This document shows positions 53,476 through 63,829 of a DNA stretch of 64,000 nucleotides, piece after piece. Location: positions 992,001 to 1,056,000 of the forward strand of contig JAKFAO010000008.1 of NCBI GenBank assembly GCA_021527695.1, written 5' to 3'. The DNA comes from Naematelia aurantialba (Eukaryota; Basidiomycota; Tremellomycetes; Tremellales; Naemateliaceae). Position numbers and translations under genes: made by a program. Position 1 is the first letter of the stretch. Every line of letters starts with the position of its first letter. The notes below the pieces were generated by a model. The model searched no databases. It had not been told where the DNA came from and saw only the letters and a list, made by a program, of their open reading frames with translations.

Positions 53476-54170
53476 AGCCTGAAGTCTCTATCCAGAGACA
53501 GCTGCCCGCTGGATGAATGACTACCCCAGTTGTCTCAAGCACGCAGTGTAGCGTGTGTCGAAGGACTAGTACCTGTCAAATTCTTTAGTACCTGTCAAGC
53601 TCCTTGGTTCATGCGCTAAGGAGGGATGCATCTGAGCTACTGTAGGTTGTGATCAGCCGACCACAATCTGTGTTCCTCGATGCCTTTCCCATCTCATCAC
53701 AGTCCGCTCACGCTCTTGTCGCCGGCAGTACCGCAGATTCCTCTTTGAAGAATGAGAGGAATAAGGACGACCATGCATGCAAGACAAGGACGGGCAAACG
53801 GGAATTAGTCAACACCGCTGTGAGTGAGTGAGTAGTGAAGAAAGGACGTTGCCTAAGTACATCCTAGTGCTCTATGGAGAGACGGAGGAAGAAAGCAGGC
53901 CAGAAATCACGGCGAAGGCAGCGCTCGGTGTTGCCGAAAACAGCCCAACTGGCTTTTGCTCCACATTATGCATGACACATTACGAAGCCCGATGTAAGGA
54001 ACAGACGGTCGATTGAATTGACAAGCACCAAAATCGAATAGGGAGGGGGACACCCGGGCTTCAAGCTCCCGAATGCGTACTCTCAGCCGAAGACTATAAT
54101 AAACTTCGGACAGCAAGGGCAGCCCCAAGACTGTTGTCCAAACGGATCCCCAGGCGAAAGTATCCGCATC
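53476..54170. other. Gene-free interval
   Basis: No gene is recognised. A TATAAT string (about 54095) stands 76 bp before the ATG of array gene 5. The repeat AGTACCTGTCAA occurs twice near 53570-53600. Confidence 0.45.
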
Positions 54171-55451
54171 ATGTACCAGGAATACACTTCGGGAGCAGAG
54201 GAATGGAACATGGAGTACATCTTGCAAGGCCAGGAGCTACGAGCACCCTGGGACCGCAACTTTCACTCCGCCGATGAGGTTTCCTACGCCTCAAGTCCTC
54301 ATCGAGAAGACACGTTTGCCACCGAGAACCCGTTCCAGCGAGGTACGGCTTCGTCCGCCGCAATGCCACTTGAGCGGCTCAATGATGTCCCCCTGGGTGG
54401 GCCTTATCAAGAAGTGATGCAACAGCCAATGGGAGGGTCTCTGTATGAACATGGACCTCGTGCCTTCATCAGCGAAGCTGTGGACCATCCACCGTGGCCG
54501 TACACCTGGACTGAAGGAACGTTGTTGGGGGGCGAAAATCCTCCCGGCCGAGACGCCCTGCCAGCCGGCCCAGAAAGGCAACAGAGAGCCGGTGTGCAAA
54601 CGCCCCCTTCCCTGAAGACAGTCTCTCACCAGCCTGCAAGTTCTGGGGAGCTGAGTTTCTTGTACACGGGAATTGAGCAACAAAACCATCATGGTCGTCG
54701 GGGAGCTCCCAGTCCTTCGATGTCGTCTACGAGCCAGCTTGGAGTCCGTTCTCTGACTGGAACCGGGTCTATCTTACAAGGCAATGAGCGAGACTCTCTG
54801 GGTGATATGGGACTCCCCTTGGCTGGGGGAAACATGGGGGATTCCAACAATGCGGTCGGTGCTTGGACCGGGTGGGAAAACAATGAAGCCGCCCACATGA
54901 TTCCACACTATGAAGAACACTCTTTACCCTCGACGTCTTCGGGCACTCCTGTGAGTCAGATTGCACAAAGTGAGATTGACGCAGAGGGTTCCACAATTGA
55001 ACCTAGCCTCTCGGATGACCAGGCTTCCAGGAGACTAGCCGCCGCCATGAATTACATCCACAGTATCCCCATCAAGTGCAGCTGGAAAAGTTGCGAGCGG
55101 AAATTCCTGGTCAAGAGTCAAAATGTACGATGCCACACCTCGTTTCCCTTGAGGGTGTGTTCATGGGAGCATTTCGCCATGCAGATGGAGGAGGACATCA
55201 AGATCACAAGAACCGGACGTCTATCTGATACGTCCTTACCTACAGTGATACGTGTATCTCGTGAACGAAACATCGTGGGAATATGTTCTGGGTGCAAACA
55301 CGGGATTGACTGGCACGGCCATGCCGTGGGCCATCTGTTCGCTTTCACAGTAAACTCTTATGAGGTGAGACTGCCCGGCTGGGACCTTGGGAGGCTCGTC
55401 TGCTCTACGACGCACACGGCCCGAGGCGCTCCACTGACATTCGCCGACTAA
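54171..55451 (+). CDS. Array gene 5: Cys/His-module protein, complete module
   Basis: An intronless gene of 426 residues. About 290 disordered residues (Ser/Gly/Pro/Glu) lead to the C-terminal module at about 55069-55425: CSWKSC (C-x4-C), CSWEH (C-x3-H), CSGC (C-x2-C) and CSTTH (C-x3-H, one residue longer than in the others). Helper positions also match, including VSRERNIVGICSGC against LAKTYRVVPLCAQC of gene 1. An insert rich in His and Gly (HGIDWHGHAVGHLFAF) lies between the third and fourth ligand pairs; the same HLFAxxxxxYEV string appears in array gene 6, so genes 5 and 6 are sisters. The gene ends 1.06 kb before gene 6. Confidence 0.8.
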   Translation: MYQEYTSGAEEWNMEYILQGQELRAPWDRNFHSADEVSYASSPHREDTFATENPFQRGTASSAAMPLERLNDVPLGGPYQEVMQQPMGGSLYEHGPRAFISEAVDHPPWPYTWTEGTLLGGENPPGRDALPAGPERQQRAGVQTPPSLKTVSHQPASSGELSFLYTGIEQQNHHGRRGAPSPSMSSTSQLGVRSLTGTGSILQGNERDSLGDMGLPLAGGNMGDSNNAVGAWTGWENNEAAHMIPHYEEHSLPSTSSGTPVSQIAQSEIDAEGSTIEPSLSDDQASRRLAAAMNYIHSIPIKCSWKSCERKFLVKSQNVRCHTSFPLRVCSWEHFAMQMEEDIKITRTGRLSDTSLPTVIRVSRERNIVGICSGCKHGIDWHGHAVGHLFAFTVNSYEVRLPGWDLGRLVCSTTHTARGAPLTFAD

Positions 55452-56510
55452 TCGAGCAGCCCTCCTGACCTCACACTTGTGCGCCTGTGCATCATGACCA
55501 GACAAAAATGAATTGGAGCACCATGAGATCATGCTGTCTGTGTAATGGAACGTTAAACGTCTATGACATGATATTATCGCGATATGCAATGCTGTTTGGA
55601 GTCCGCTTGCCACTTTCAACCAAATAGGCTAGATTCAAGATAAGGAGGACCCTCAACCTGCAACTGTACTCTACAAAAACGGTTCTCAGATCCATACAGG
55701 TTTCTCACACCTACCCTAAGGCTGATCCAGGAATTCCCCGGAATGGAGTCAAAGTGAGCAAAGAATTCGTGATACCCTCTGCCCCACATGTTGCCAGGTG
55801 GTCCGTGCGCTGACTCACTGGGGCTCGCCACGTCCACTCTCGGGCACAAGGTCGGGCGTGATACGACAGTACACAGAGCAAAGCATCCCATCTCCCTGAC
55901 ATTGCATCAACCTTTGAGCCGAGGTTCAAAATGTCTAGGAAGGCCACTTGCTTCGTGGAATCTTCAGGTGGCGACATATACGCCTCAACCCAAACAACCC
56001 GCCGTTCAACATCGTTCCGTGAATTCGACTTTCTTCAGCTTCAGCGGCACCCATGTCATATTCAGAAGACAGCCTTCAGAATCTATCCTCGAACGAGCCA
56101 TGAGGTTTCTCAGATTGACCGAGTCTAGCGCATGAGTGCCATTCTCTAGTCCGTGCGCTTCCTATTACTCCATGGGGCAACGTCCGCGTCGTGTGGCTGG
56201 GAAGTACAGAGGGTGAATAAGAGCTGGGAAGAATGCACCTTTCACAGAGGTTTTCCTGGGGTCTTCCTACTATGACGTAGGGATACATCCTCGTAGTTCA
56301 GCATCGCGAGGCCAATTGCACGAAGCCTCTACGAAGGCCTACACCTCCACTCGCTCTCGTTGCACCTCAGGCGTCTACCTTTTTATGCACGGTCTCCATA
56401 CAACTATTTAAGGGCACCCAACTTCTAACAAACGACTCGAAAACACCCAGACCCTCCGTATTGTGCTCTCGTTATTGCTCGAGGCAACATCCCGAGCTCT
56501 TCACAGTTGC
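55452..56510. other. 1.06-kb interval between array genes 5 and 6
   Basis: No coding segment convinced me on either strand. A TATTTAAG box lies about 106 bp before the start of gene 6. Confidence 0.4.
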
Positions 56511-57535
56511 ATGATGAGCAGTACCTCCATGTTCCCCGGACAGTACAGCCCTATGTGCTCCTTAGGAGCGGGCGATTGCTCCCACTCATACATCGATTGG
56601 TGAGGTCGCTACATATGAAAGGGGTTAAGTGAACGCTGAAGCGCAATTATAGGCTGAACAATGTTCTGGACGCAGAGGTGGAGACAGGTGACGTCCAACA
56701 TATTTCGACTACCACCGAGCAACAACCTGTGTATCAGGATAGCAAAGCTTCGAATGACATCTCACCCGCTGCGACGCAAGATAGAGGGCTCAGTGTGAAC
56801 GCTTACTACTCGACAGAGATCCAACCCGGAGTCCGTAGCCTATCCCCAGCTCCTGTCTTTCAGGATATTCACCGAAGTTCAGGGACCGCGATTCAATCTG
56901 GTGCCGATGGCGTCGAGACAGGTGGATCCCAGATGAGCATCTTTTCCGACAGTCTACCCAGGGAGCATCCAACGTCATACACAGCAACCTCATTATCCAC
57001 ACCCTCAACCCCGCCTCCCTCATCAACGATGGCGACAAAGCCTACTTCTCCACGGCCCTTCCGCCTGGAGGACGTCCAACTCTCCATCAGGCGAAAGGGT
57101 GGGCCGTTGGTTCGCGTCAGGTCCAGTACAGGCCTTTGCCAGCGCACATTTCGGGTCCCAATACACAAGGTCAGAGGATATCCACTAACTGGTTCCTCAC
57201 TTGCCACTTGTTGGGACGACGTGCAACGGCTTACCAAGGTGGATGTTGGGAGTATGAGACGGTTACATGTCGAGACCCCATGGAGGTTGGGGACCTCGCG
57301 GATGACGGTTGTCAAGGCTGTGCAGAAACACAAAGTCGTCGGAGTGTGTACACAATGCAAGAAGACCAGATCAGGTGAAGATATCAATGGACATCTGTTC
57401 GCCATCAATGCAACCACCTACGAAGTCGAGGACGAATTCGGCAAGACTTTCGGATGCTATCGAGAAGCAAAACGACTCGCTTCCAGAGGAGCGGCCGTCG
57501 GAACTCGAGCCGGATCCACCTCAGAACCGGTATAG
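56511..57535 (+). CDS. Array gene 6: Cys/His-module protein with one intron, eroded ligands
   Basis: Exons 56511-56599 and 56653-57535 encode 323 residues. The downstream frame has no early ATG, and the upstream exon (MMSSTSMFPGQYSP ... SYIDW) joins it in the right phase through a GTGAGG/TATAG intron of 53 nt, so this is the only clear array member with an intron. The module keeps a Cys near the start (STGLCQRTF), CWDDV instead of C-x3-H, a good C-x2-C (CTQC), and CYRE instead of C-x2-H. Four of eight ligand positions are lost. The string HLFAINATTYEV matches HLFAFTVNSYEV of gene 5, showing close kinship. Metal binding is doubtful here. The disordered N-terminus resembles the others. Confidence 0.72.
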
Positions 57536-58196
57536 CTTAGGTCCTGGGTTGGTGGTCAGTCTCCAGGAAGGGATGGTGGTTGTGCTTTTGATCGCATGCA
57601 GAAAATACATGAGTTCTCTTCCCAGTGAGCCGCAACGCTGAAGCCTTATGCTTAAGATCTTAGCAATCCGGCCAGGAACGCACAGCTCATATTCAGAACG
57701 GTTAGTTGGACTGATTCATGCAACTGAAAGGCTGTGGCACTCAGTATGATCTGAGTGATTGATGAGATCGTAGAATGATGGAGTTGCGCGCTCATGTTCT
57801 CGATTTGCCACTACCGAGAGCACTCGGAAGTGCTCGGCAAATGCGGCGATTTGGGATTTGGTGGACTGCCACGCTGCTTCGAATGACACCAACTCACCAA
57901 CGACAGCGGACGCACAAACAGAGAGACAGCTCAAGCTGGTCGTAGTACGAGAATGGAAGCATGGGTCAAAGCGAACTCAGGATAGGCGAAGCCTCAGTGT
58001 CCGCCTTCCAAGGCGCTCCACAGCAGCAAGTCTAGGATCACCTCTTATCAGCGTTTCGAAGGCCTGAAGGATCCTCCGGCCTCCCACCAGACCTCAACCA
58101 GACAGGTTGAAAAGAGGATCCCTCCTAGGCTGCTTGTGTTGCAACCCTTTGCATTACTAACACAACCATCACTGTCCCCCGCACCGACACCTACAG
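57536..58196. other. Gene-free interval between array genes 6 and 7
   Basis: No gene is supported; presumed 3' end of gene 6 and promoter of gene 7. Confidence 0.45.
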
Positions 58197-59618
58197 ATGC
58201 CTGATTTCTGGATACCAACTCGAGCTCCGTCTCCCCATAACTCGGGGCAGAGGACAGAGAGCCCAGAACTGATATACAATTCAGAGACGGAAAATACATC
58301 CGAGAGAACCTTCAGCAATGTGAATACCATGTACCAGGAACTATTCGGAGGCTGTGGGAGCGCACCAATGGGCACTAATCTTCCCAAGATCTGCGATACC
58401 ACCGCGGAGTACCGTGCCGGCGTCGAGCCTAGTTTTTCTGGGGTTGGTTATTGCGCGTCTGCAAAGAGCGTTGCTATGCCGACGTCAAATGTTGACAATC
58501 AAGCTGGCTCCTGGCCTAGTGGGCCTGGCCATACCCAGAGCACAACCACCCAGAATGGTGCTGCTCCGAAAACAGCCACTTACTTGATCGGCAACCTTGG
58601 CTCGTCGGGAGTCCACTGGAACCAGCCAACATGGATTGCACCGGCTGAAAATACCAAATATGCCTCCTGGAGAGAGCCTTGGAGTCAGCCAGCCGTGCCG
58701 GGAGACATCTCGTTCTCCCATACCGCCATGATTGATGAAACCGTTCCGGATCCTTCCTCCCCTTTAGATCGCTCCCCTGCACTGATAGGAAGCAATTACA
58801 CCCAGCACGCTCCTTCCGATATGGACAACCCCGCCGGTACCAAGTCCAAGCCTTCTGAACTTGGCCAATCCTCCGAGGCTGACAATGGAGATACACGCCA
58901 CCGGTCGTCCAGTCCCGAGGTGGTTTACTTGGGGCGAAAGTCACCGCCGCCTCCTGATACACAATCTAATTCCATCACATTGAAATCCCGTCGCCAAAGC
59001 GGTGATTCACAAAATACCAGCAAGACTTCCAGAAAGAGAAAATTATCAACAGTCAACTCAGAGTCCTCTTCCGCAGCAGAGAAGCAGGACTCTACTCCCT
59101 CGGTTTCAGAGCGCGTTGGCCCTCTCCAGGTGAAGCACGCTCGCGCCGTGACATGCGCAGCTGCCGACTGTAATGAGAGCATGTGGCTCGAGTGCTTCAC
59201 GAGGCATGATAAGACCAAGGGTACCGTGGTCTGTTCCTTGAAGAGCCTCCAGAGCTACATGCTGGAGAAGACTGGGACGACCATTACGCCAGATAGTCGT
59301 GGGAGATTCACAATTCAGTCCCGGGCGGCGGTGAGGAACCAGCAAGTCCTGCTGTTTTGTCCGTACATTGGAGACGTGAGAACGGAAGGTGGCCTGCGTA
59401 GGGGGAATGCCTACACGATGTCGGAATTGCTGACAGCCACTGCATACGGCGAGTTCGAAATGAAGAAAGCCTTGCAGAGGAATACCATCGTACACCAGGA
59501 GAAACTCAATGCGGGGCAGTACTTTCATCGCGCACAAACACAACCGGTACCGGGATCATCTTCTCGCAACGGCAGTGCAGCTACTGCACGGATCCCAGGC
59601 CCACAGGACCTATTGTAA
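58197..59618 (+). CDS. Array gene 7: Cys/His-module protein, second half eroded
   Basis: An intronless gene of 473 residues with a long disordered N-terminus (Ser/Asn/Thr/Pro) and a basic KSRRQSGDSQNTSKTSRKRK segment, a probable nuclear-localisation signal, about 20 residues before the module. The module keeps CAAADC (C-x4-C) and VVCSLKS, where Ser replaces His, then QVLLFCPYIGD with only the first Cys of C-x2-C, and lacks the final C-x2-H. The surrounding hydrophobic pattern is maintained, which argues for a fold that persists after losing its metal ligands, or for relaxed selection. It extends about 50 residues beyond the module. Confidence 0.72.
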   Translation: MPDFWIPTRAPSPHNSGQRTESPELIYNSETENTSERTFSNVNTMYQELFGGCGSAPMGTNLPKICDTTAEYRAGVEPSFSGVGYCASAKSVAMPTSNVDNQAGSWPSGPGHTQSTTTQNGAAPKTATYLIGNLGSSGVHWNQPTWIAPAENTKYASWREPWSQPAVPGDISFSHTAMIDETVPDPSSPLDRSPALIGSNYTQHAPSDMDNPAGTKSKPSELGQSSEADNGDTRHRSSSPEVVYLGRKSPPPPDTQSNSITLKSRRQSGDSQNTSKTSRKRKLSTVNSESSSAAEKQDSTPSVSERVGPLQVKHARAVTCAAADCNESMWLECFTRHDKTKGTVVCSLKSLQSYMLEKTGTTITPDSRGRFTIQSRAAVRNQQVLLFCPYIGDVRTEGGLRRGNAYTMSELLTATAYGEFEMKKALQRNTIVHQEKLNAGQYFHRAQTQPVPGSSSRNGSAATARIPGPQDLL

Positions 59619-60029
59619 GTATGTAACCTGGTCTTTGGAAGTATTGTGGAATGCAGCCCCACTTCCATGCTAAGTTTTGTCGAGCTGTCACGGCTGATTT
59701 TGACTGCGTGACGACCGTCGTCAAGCTGCCTGTTCCATGAGTCCCACAGGCGGTACTTTGGCTGGCCATGGCTTTGACGCGATTTTTCTTGCACCTTGAA
59801 ATGTAGCTCCTGATTCTGGTTGCTGGTCGGTTTCCCCGACGATGCAAAGCTGTTGCGACTACGTCGAACTACATGAATGGTGCTGAGACGCCCAGGTCAC
59901 ACACGCCACACGCCACACGCGCAATTCCCGCGGCAATTGACGCCTTCGCCACCAATTCCTGGCAAAGCGATTCTTGACTTTTTTTGGTCTTTATAGCAAG
60001 GTCTCATTCCAGCTGTGCCCAAGCATACA
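59619..60029. other. Intergenic region upstream of eIF3g
   Basis: About 410 bp that should hold the eIF3g promoter. A CACACGCCACACGC repeat lies at about 59900-59920. No gene. Confidence 0.5.
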
Positions 60030-61285
60030 ATGTCCACAACGAAGACGTGAGCATAAAGATGAGGGATCAAGCGCACACGTATTGACGCAGTGATATAACA
60101 GAATAAAGGAAGACTGGGCTGCCGACGAGGAGCTTGGTGAATCACTCTAGACTGTGGTTAGCTTGTCCTCTTGCTGATGTATTCAGGAGACGAGCTTCCT
60201 CCGACAACCGAGACGACCGTCGATGGCATCACAACCATTGTGAGCTGGAAATTGAATGAGCATGACCAGAAAGTCAAGGTGAGATCTTGCGAGCTGGAGA
60301 TATAGAATCCCGCTGAGTCTATCAGGTCACTCGGCGCGTTCGTCGGAGATTACAGAGTCAGCTCGTCTCCCATACCGTCGCGGAGCGAAAACACCTCCCC
60401 AAGTGAGCCACCACACACTCCTATGATGAAGCATCTGCTGAAGTATTCAAGGTTCGGCTTGGACAAGGGCAAGCCTTCAGGACCTGACCGCACGACCACT
60501 ATCGTTGGCGAAAACTTGTATTTCAAAATCTCTGCCATTGCGAACAAGGTCAGACATGCCACCTGCAAGGCGGGATCATACTGATTGTTACAGGCTGTGG
60601 AGGTAGAGCAGAAAGAGGATGCTACGGCGAAGGCAACTGGAGGAAAAGCGCTGCTCTGTCGGAAATGCAAGGGGAATCACTATACCGCGAAATGCCCTTT
60701 CAAAGATCAGCTAGCGGCGATTGACAGCGTGGATGCCGAGGGAATGGATGAGGAGCAGGGCTTGGACAAGGCGGGTGGTCTGCAAGCGAAGGGGATGGGT
60801 GGAGCAGGGGGCAAATACGTGCCACCGTACGTTCACGTCTTTCCCCATGTCTGAAACAGTCTAATTTCTGCAGGGGCCCACGAGGCGGCGGCGCGGGCGA
60901 GAGCATGTATCGGCCCCGAGACGAATACCCCACGCTCAGGATTACTTCGCTGTCGTATGACGCGGAAGACGAAGACCTCGAGGCGTTGTTCAGTCCTTTT
61001 GGCCGGGTCATGCGCGCAAATGTGGTCAGAGATCGCGAGACGCGGGAAAGCAGAGGATTGGGCTTTGTGTCATTCGAGCGGAAACAGGATGCGGAAAAGG
61101 CGATGCAGAAGATGAATGGATTCGGTGCGTTTTCAAACTTGGGTCCCCGACTAGGGAGAATTAGACTGATTCAGGCAGGCTACGACTCGCTCATCCTCAG
61201 CGTCAGCTGGTCAAGTGAGTGTCTGTCTGCAATGATTTCGACCGTGTTGCTGATAGTCCCAGTGCCCCGAGAACCACGGCCGTGA
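60030..61285 (+). CDS. TIF35: Translation initiation factor eIF3 subunit G, nine exons
   Basis: RNA-binding subunit of eIF3, acting in scanning and reinitiation. Exons are 60030-60046, 60102-60136, 60187-60278, 60326-60402, 60452-60548, 60594-60826, 60874-61124, 61179-61214 and 61263-61285, giving 286 residues, the usual length. The N-terminus reads MSTTKTIKEDWAADEELGDELPPTTETT, fixing the two short first exons. A family block, TTIVGENLYFKISAIANK, is followed by the zinc-knuckle-like CRKCKGNHYTAKCPF. A Gly-rich linker leads to the RRM, with RNP2-like LRITSLSYD and RNP1 RGLGFVSF, ending LILSVSWSMPREPRP. The acceptor of exon 3 could also be 60189, changing one residue. It is flanked by array genes 7 and 8 on the same strand but is unrelated to them. 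Confidence 0.95.
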
Positions 61286-62095
61286 TTGCCTTGGACGCCA
61301 TTGTTCACCGTTAGGACATGCAGCCTGTATTATCTTATTATCGTCCACACGTTTGCTGCCGCTGTCATGAGTCCCTCGATTGTACTGACAGCGGAGATCC
61401 GGATGGAAGCTGGGAGTCTCTGGCTCCAGGCGCTCTCTGGTCATGTCTCGGAACCATACGGGAGAGTACATTGTTTCTTACCATTGCAAGAGGAAGGAGA
61501 GAGAGATCAATTCGCCATCAGATGCCCGTGTTCACGTCCCGCCTGGCGGAAGTTGACAGCAAGGCCATGAAATTCACAAACACCCGCCGCACTGCTCCAG
61601 CCAGGTTGGCGCTGGTGAAATGCGAAGCCTCGGAGAGCATGGCGTGCTCAATATGCTTACGGGATCGCCAAGACCCACCAGCTCAGGTCATTAACGCTTC
61701 TCATGATGCAAGTGCAATAAAGGGTACAATTTGCCCCGATGAGTGAGCAATGACGTGCAGAAGGCATTTGAATCTCTTGTTCGCCAAGCTACTTACTAGT
61801 GACCTTGGTTCTTAGAAGGCGGAGGTTTGACAGGCCGCAGTCGCATTCGTATCACAACGGATGGAAGCACTGGCGCCCTAAATAGGGCCCAGAAGGACCT
61901 GGAAACGGCACCGCCTTGAGGAATTAGAGGCCATCCCAGGTTCCTGGTTTGGATGGGTCGTAGACAAATGCTGACTGTCCCGGCAACAGCTCTTGTAAGA
62001 GACTTCTCACCGAGGCGTCAGTCACCGAACAATGCTTTACATAAAACCCCTCCCCTCTATGCCCTTCATCACCTAAAGCAGAGACAGCTCACAAG
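61286..62095. other. Gene-free interval
   Basis: No convincing frame with a recognisable product. A TTTACATAAAA string lies 50 to 60 bp before the start of array gene 8. Confidence 0.4.
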
Positions 62096-63829
62096 ATGTC
62101 CGACTTTCCTGAGTCCGCAATTTCCAGAAGCGACGCCCCACCCGGGACGGAGTGGACAGAATTTCCGCTCGACTTCCTTGGGATGTCGAATGTGTACGGT
62201 GAAGTTTACCCCAACTTTGGAGAGCCAGAATCCTCTGCAGTCCAGAGGCTACCCACGCAGTCACGGAACCACTTGATAGGGCCCGCTCCATATACCCCCC
62301 TTCATGGGCCCCTGGATTGGCCGGAGAGGGTGGACTTTCCACAATCAGCCAACAAATTACATGACATTCCTGGTGGCGAATTCTTGCCAGGTGTCGATTT
62401 CAATGTACTTTCCGGCGAGTTTCAAAGACTCTCCCAACATGTCGACTCTATGCCTGGTTACAGGCAACCGGATATTGAAGAGAAGTCAGCGGCCCTATGG
62501 GGACATGAGATTTTCCGACACCTGGATGGAGCGGAGGGTCGACTAGACTCACACTCCGAAGAGCAAATCACTCAAGAGCTCTTATCATTCCCCCTGACAC
62601 CTCAAAACAACAATCTAGTGTCTTACAATGAGGTCGATTTGGTGAATGATTTGTTGAGAATGGCTCGCGACGGCTCCGACACGCTCAGTGGGCTCTTGTC
62701 AATCCAATGTGGCAGTGAACCCCTGCCACAATCGGACTATTTCGACGGACCGTTCATGAGGGATTGCTCAGGCAGTAGCCGTTTGTCAGATGGTAACCGT
62801 ACCGGGCCAAATACGACTTCTGATAGCTTGGTGAACGGCTCTGAGACCCCGGGTGAGTTGGGAGAGCTTGCCTGGTTCAATAATAGGCAGCAGATGGTAG
62901 ACCTGGGAACAGACAGAACGATAGAATCTGCTGGGGTCATTACCAAGGAGGGTTCTGGATCCGTGGGCCCATCGTTGGGGGTTTCCACTTCTGGCCAATC
63001 CCCTCAGGGCGAGGGCAAGAAGACTGCTAAGGTGTCTGTCTCAAATCAGCGAAAGCGCAGTCGAGTTGACGAAGCACCGACGGACCGCATGGGTTCAGAC
63101 TCATTGTCGCTCCAGGCAGAGTCTACATCCCTTACAGATGAGTCCCCAAGCCACACGCCACGCGTCAGAAAGGTCTTCAGACGTGATCGGGAGGCGGCAT
63201 TGCCGTGCGCCACAGATGTTAGTATCACCACCATGGGCAGCTCCCGCTTAATAGCGGCTCTCGCCCGAATCCAAGGACCCGATGTCTCCCTTGGACTAAT
63301 AGAGACGAAGAAGTTCGTCAGGGTGCTGCGCCAGTGTGAGCGGCCTTCTGACGGATGTCGCTTGTCCAAGCCTACATTGGTTCAGGCATCAAGCATCATC
63401 CTCAGGAGACTGAACGACAAGCAAGTAACCATATGTCAGTACTGCCTGCCACAGACTGCCGAGCCGAGCAATCCCACTACAACATTGAACGGCAAGCCCT
63501 ACAAGGCGGGAAAGACGGCACCATGGATATGGAAAACCCCTGACGAGCCACAGGCCGAAGTGGTGATGATATGTCTGTTCGAGTACGAGAAACAGATATC
63601 AGAGGATCCCGATACGGATGAAGTACCGCACCTTGCGCTGCAGACCCTCAATTCCAAGTATGGGGTCAGATGCTCTAGCGCTTGGGCCCATTGTTCAGAC
63701 TCGACCCCTAGGGTGTACTTTAGCCAAAATGGCTTGGCAAACGCTCTGCAGACAAGAGCAGCTCGATCCAAGTCGCATGCTGCTGTGCTGACAAGCGACG
63801 GAGGGCCCAGCAATGACAGATCAAATTGA
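62096..63829 (+). CDS. Array gene 8: most divergent Cys/His-module protein
   Basis: An intronless gene of 577 residues. The first 350 residues are disordered, acidic and Ser-rich, ending in basic patches (QRKRSRVDE and KVFRRDREAALPC). The Cys-bearing end (about 63205-63700) shows QVTICQYC, which matches the C-x2-C segment of the family (RVVPLCAQC), and the pairs CERPSDGC and RCSSAWAHC with different spacing. The alignment to the other array genes is otherwise weak, so it may be a diverged family member or another Cys-rich protein of similar build. Support for membership is the position at the end of the array, the same strand, no introns, the disordered N-terminus and the C-x2-C block. Confidence 0.65.
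   Translation: MSDFPESAISRSDAPPGTEWTEFPLDFLGMSNVYGEVYPNFGEPESSAVQRLPTQSRNHLIGPAPYTPLHGPLDWPERVDFPQSANKLHDIPGGEFLPGVDFNVLSGEFQRLSQHVDSMPGYRQPDIEEKSAALWGHEIFRHLDGAEGRLDSHSEEQITQELLSFPLTPQNNNLVSYNEVDLVNDLLRMARDGSDTLSGLLSIQCGSEPLPQSDYFDGPFMRDCSGSSRLSDGNRTGPNTTSDSLVNGSETPGELGELAWFNNRQQMVDLGTDRTIESAGVITKEGSGSVGPSLGVSTSGQSPQGEGKKTAKVSVSNQRKRSRVDEAPTDRMGSDSLSLQAESTSLTDESPSHTPRVRKVFRRDREAALPCATDVSITTMGSSRLIAALARIQGPDVSLGLIETKKFVRVLRQCERPSDGCRLSKPTLVQASSIILRRLNDKQVTICQYCLPQTAEPSNPTTTLNGKPYKAGKTAPWIWKTPDEPQAEVVMICLFEYEKQISEDPDTDEVPHLALQTLNSKYGVRCSSAWAHCSDSTPRVYFSQNGLANALQTRAARSKSHAAVLTSDGGPSNDRSN

Noticed and set aside
59581..59847. Minus-strand frame after array gene 7
   Set aside because: It has no family resemblance and overlaps the 3' end of gene 7 and the eIF3g promoter region.
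39464..63829. Array genes as parts of a transposable element
   Set aside because: No terminal repeats, transposase or reverse transcriptase signatures were seen, and conserved single-copy genes such as eIF3g and ING are interleaved.
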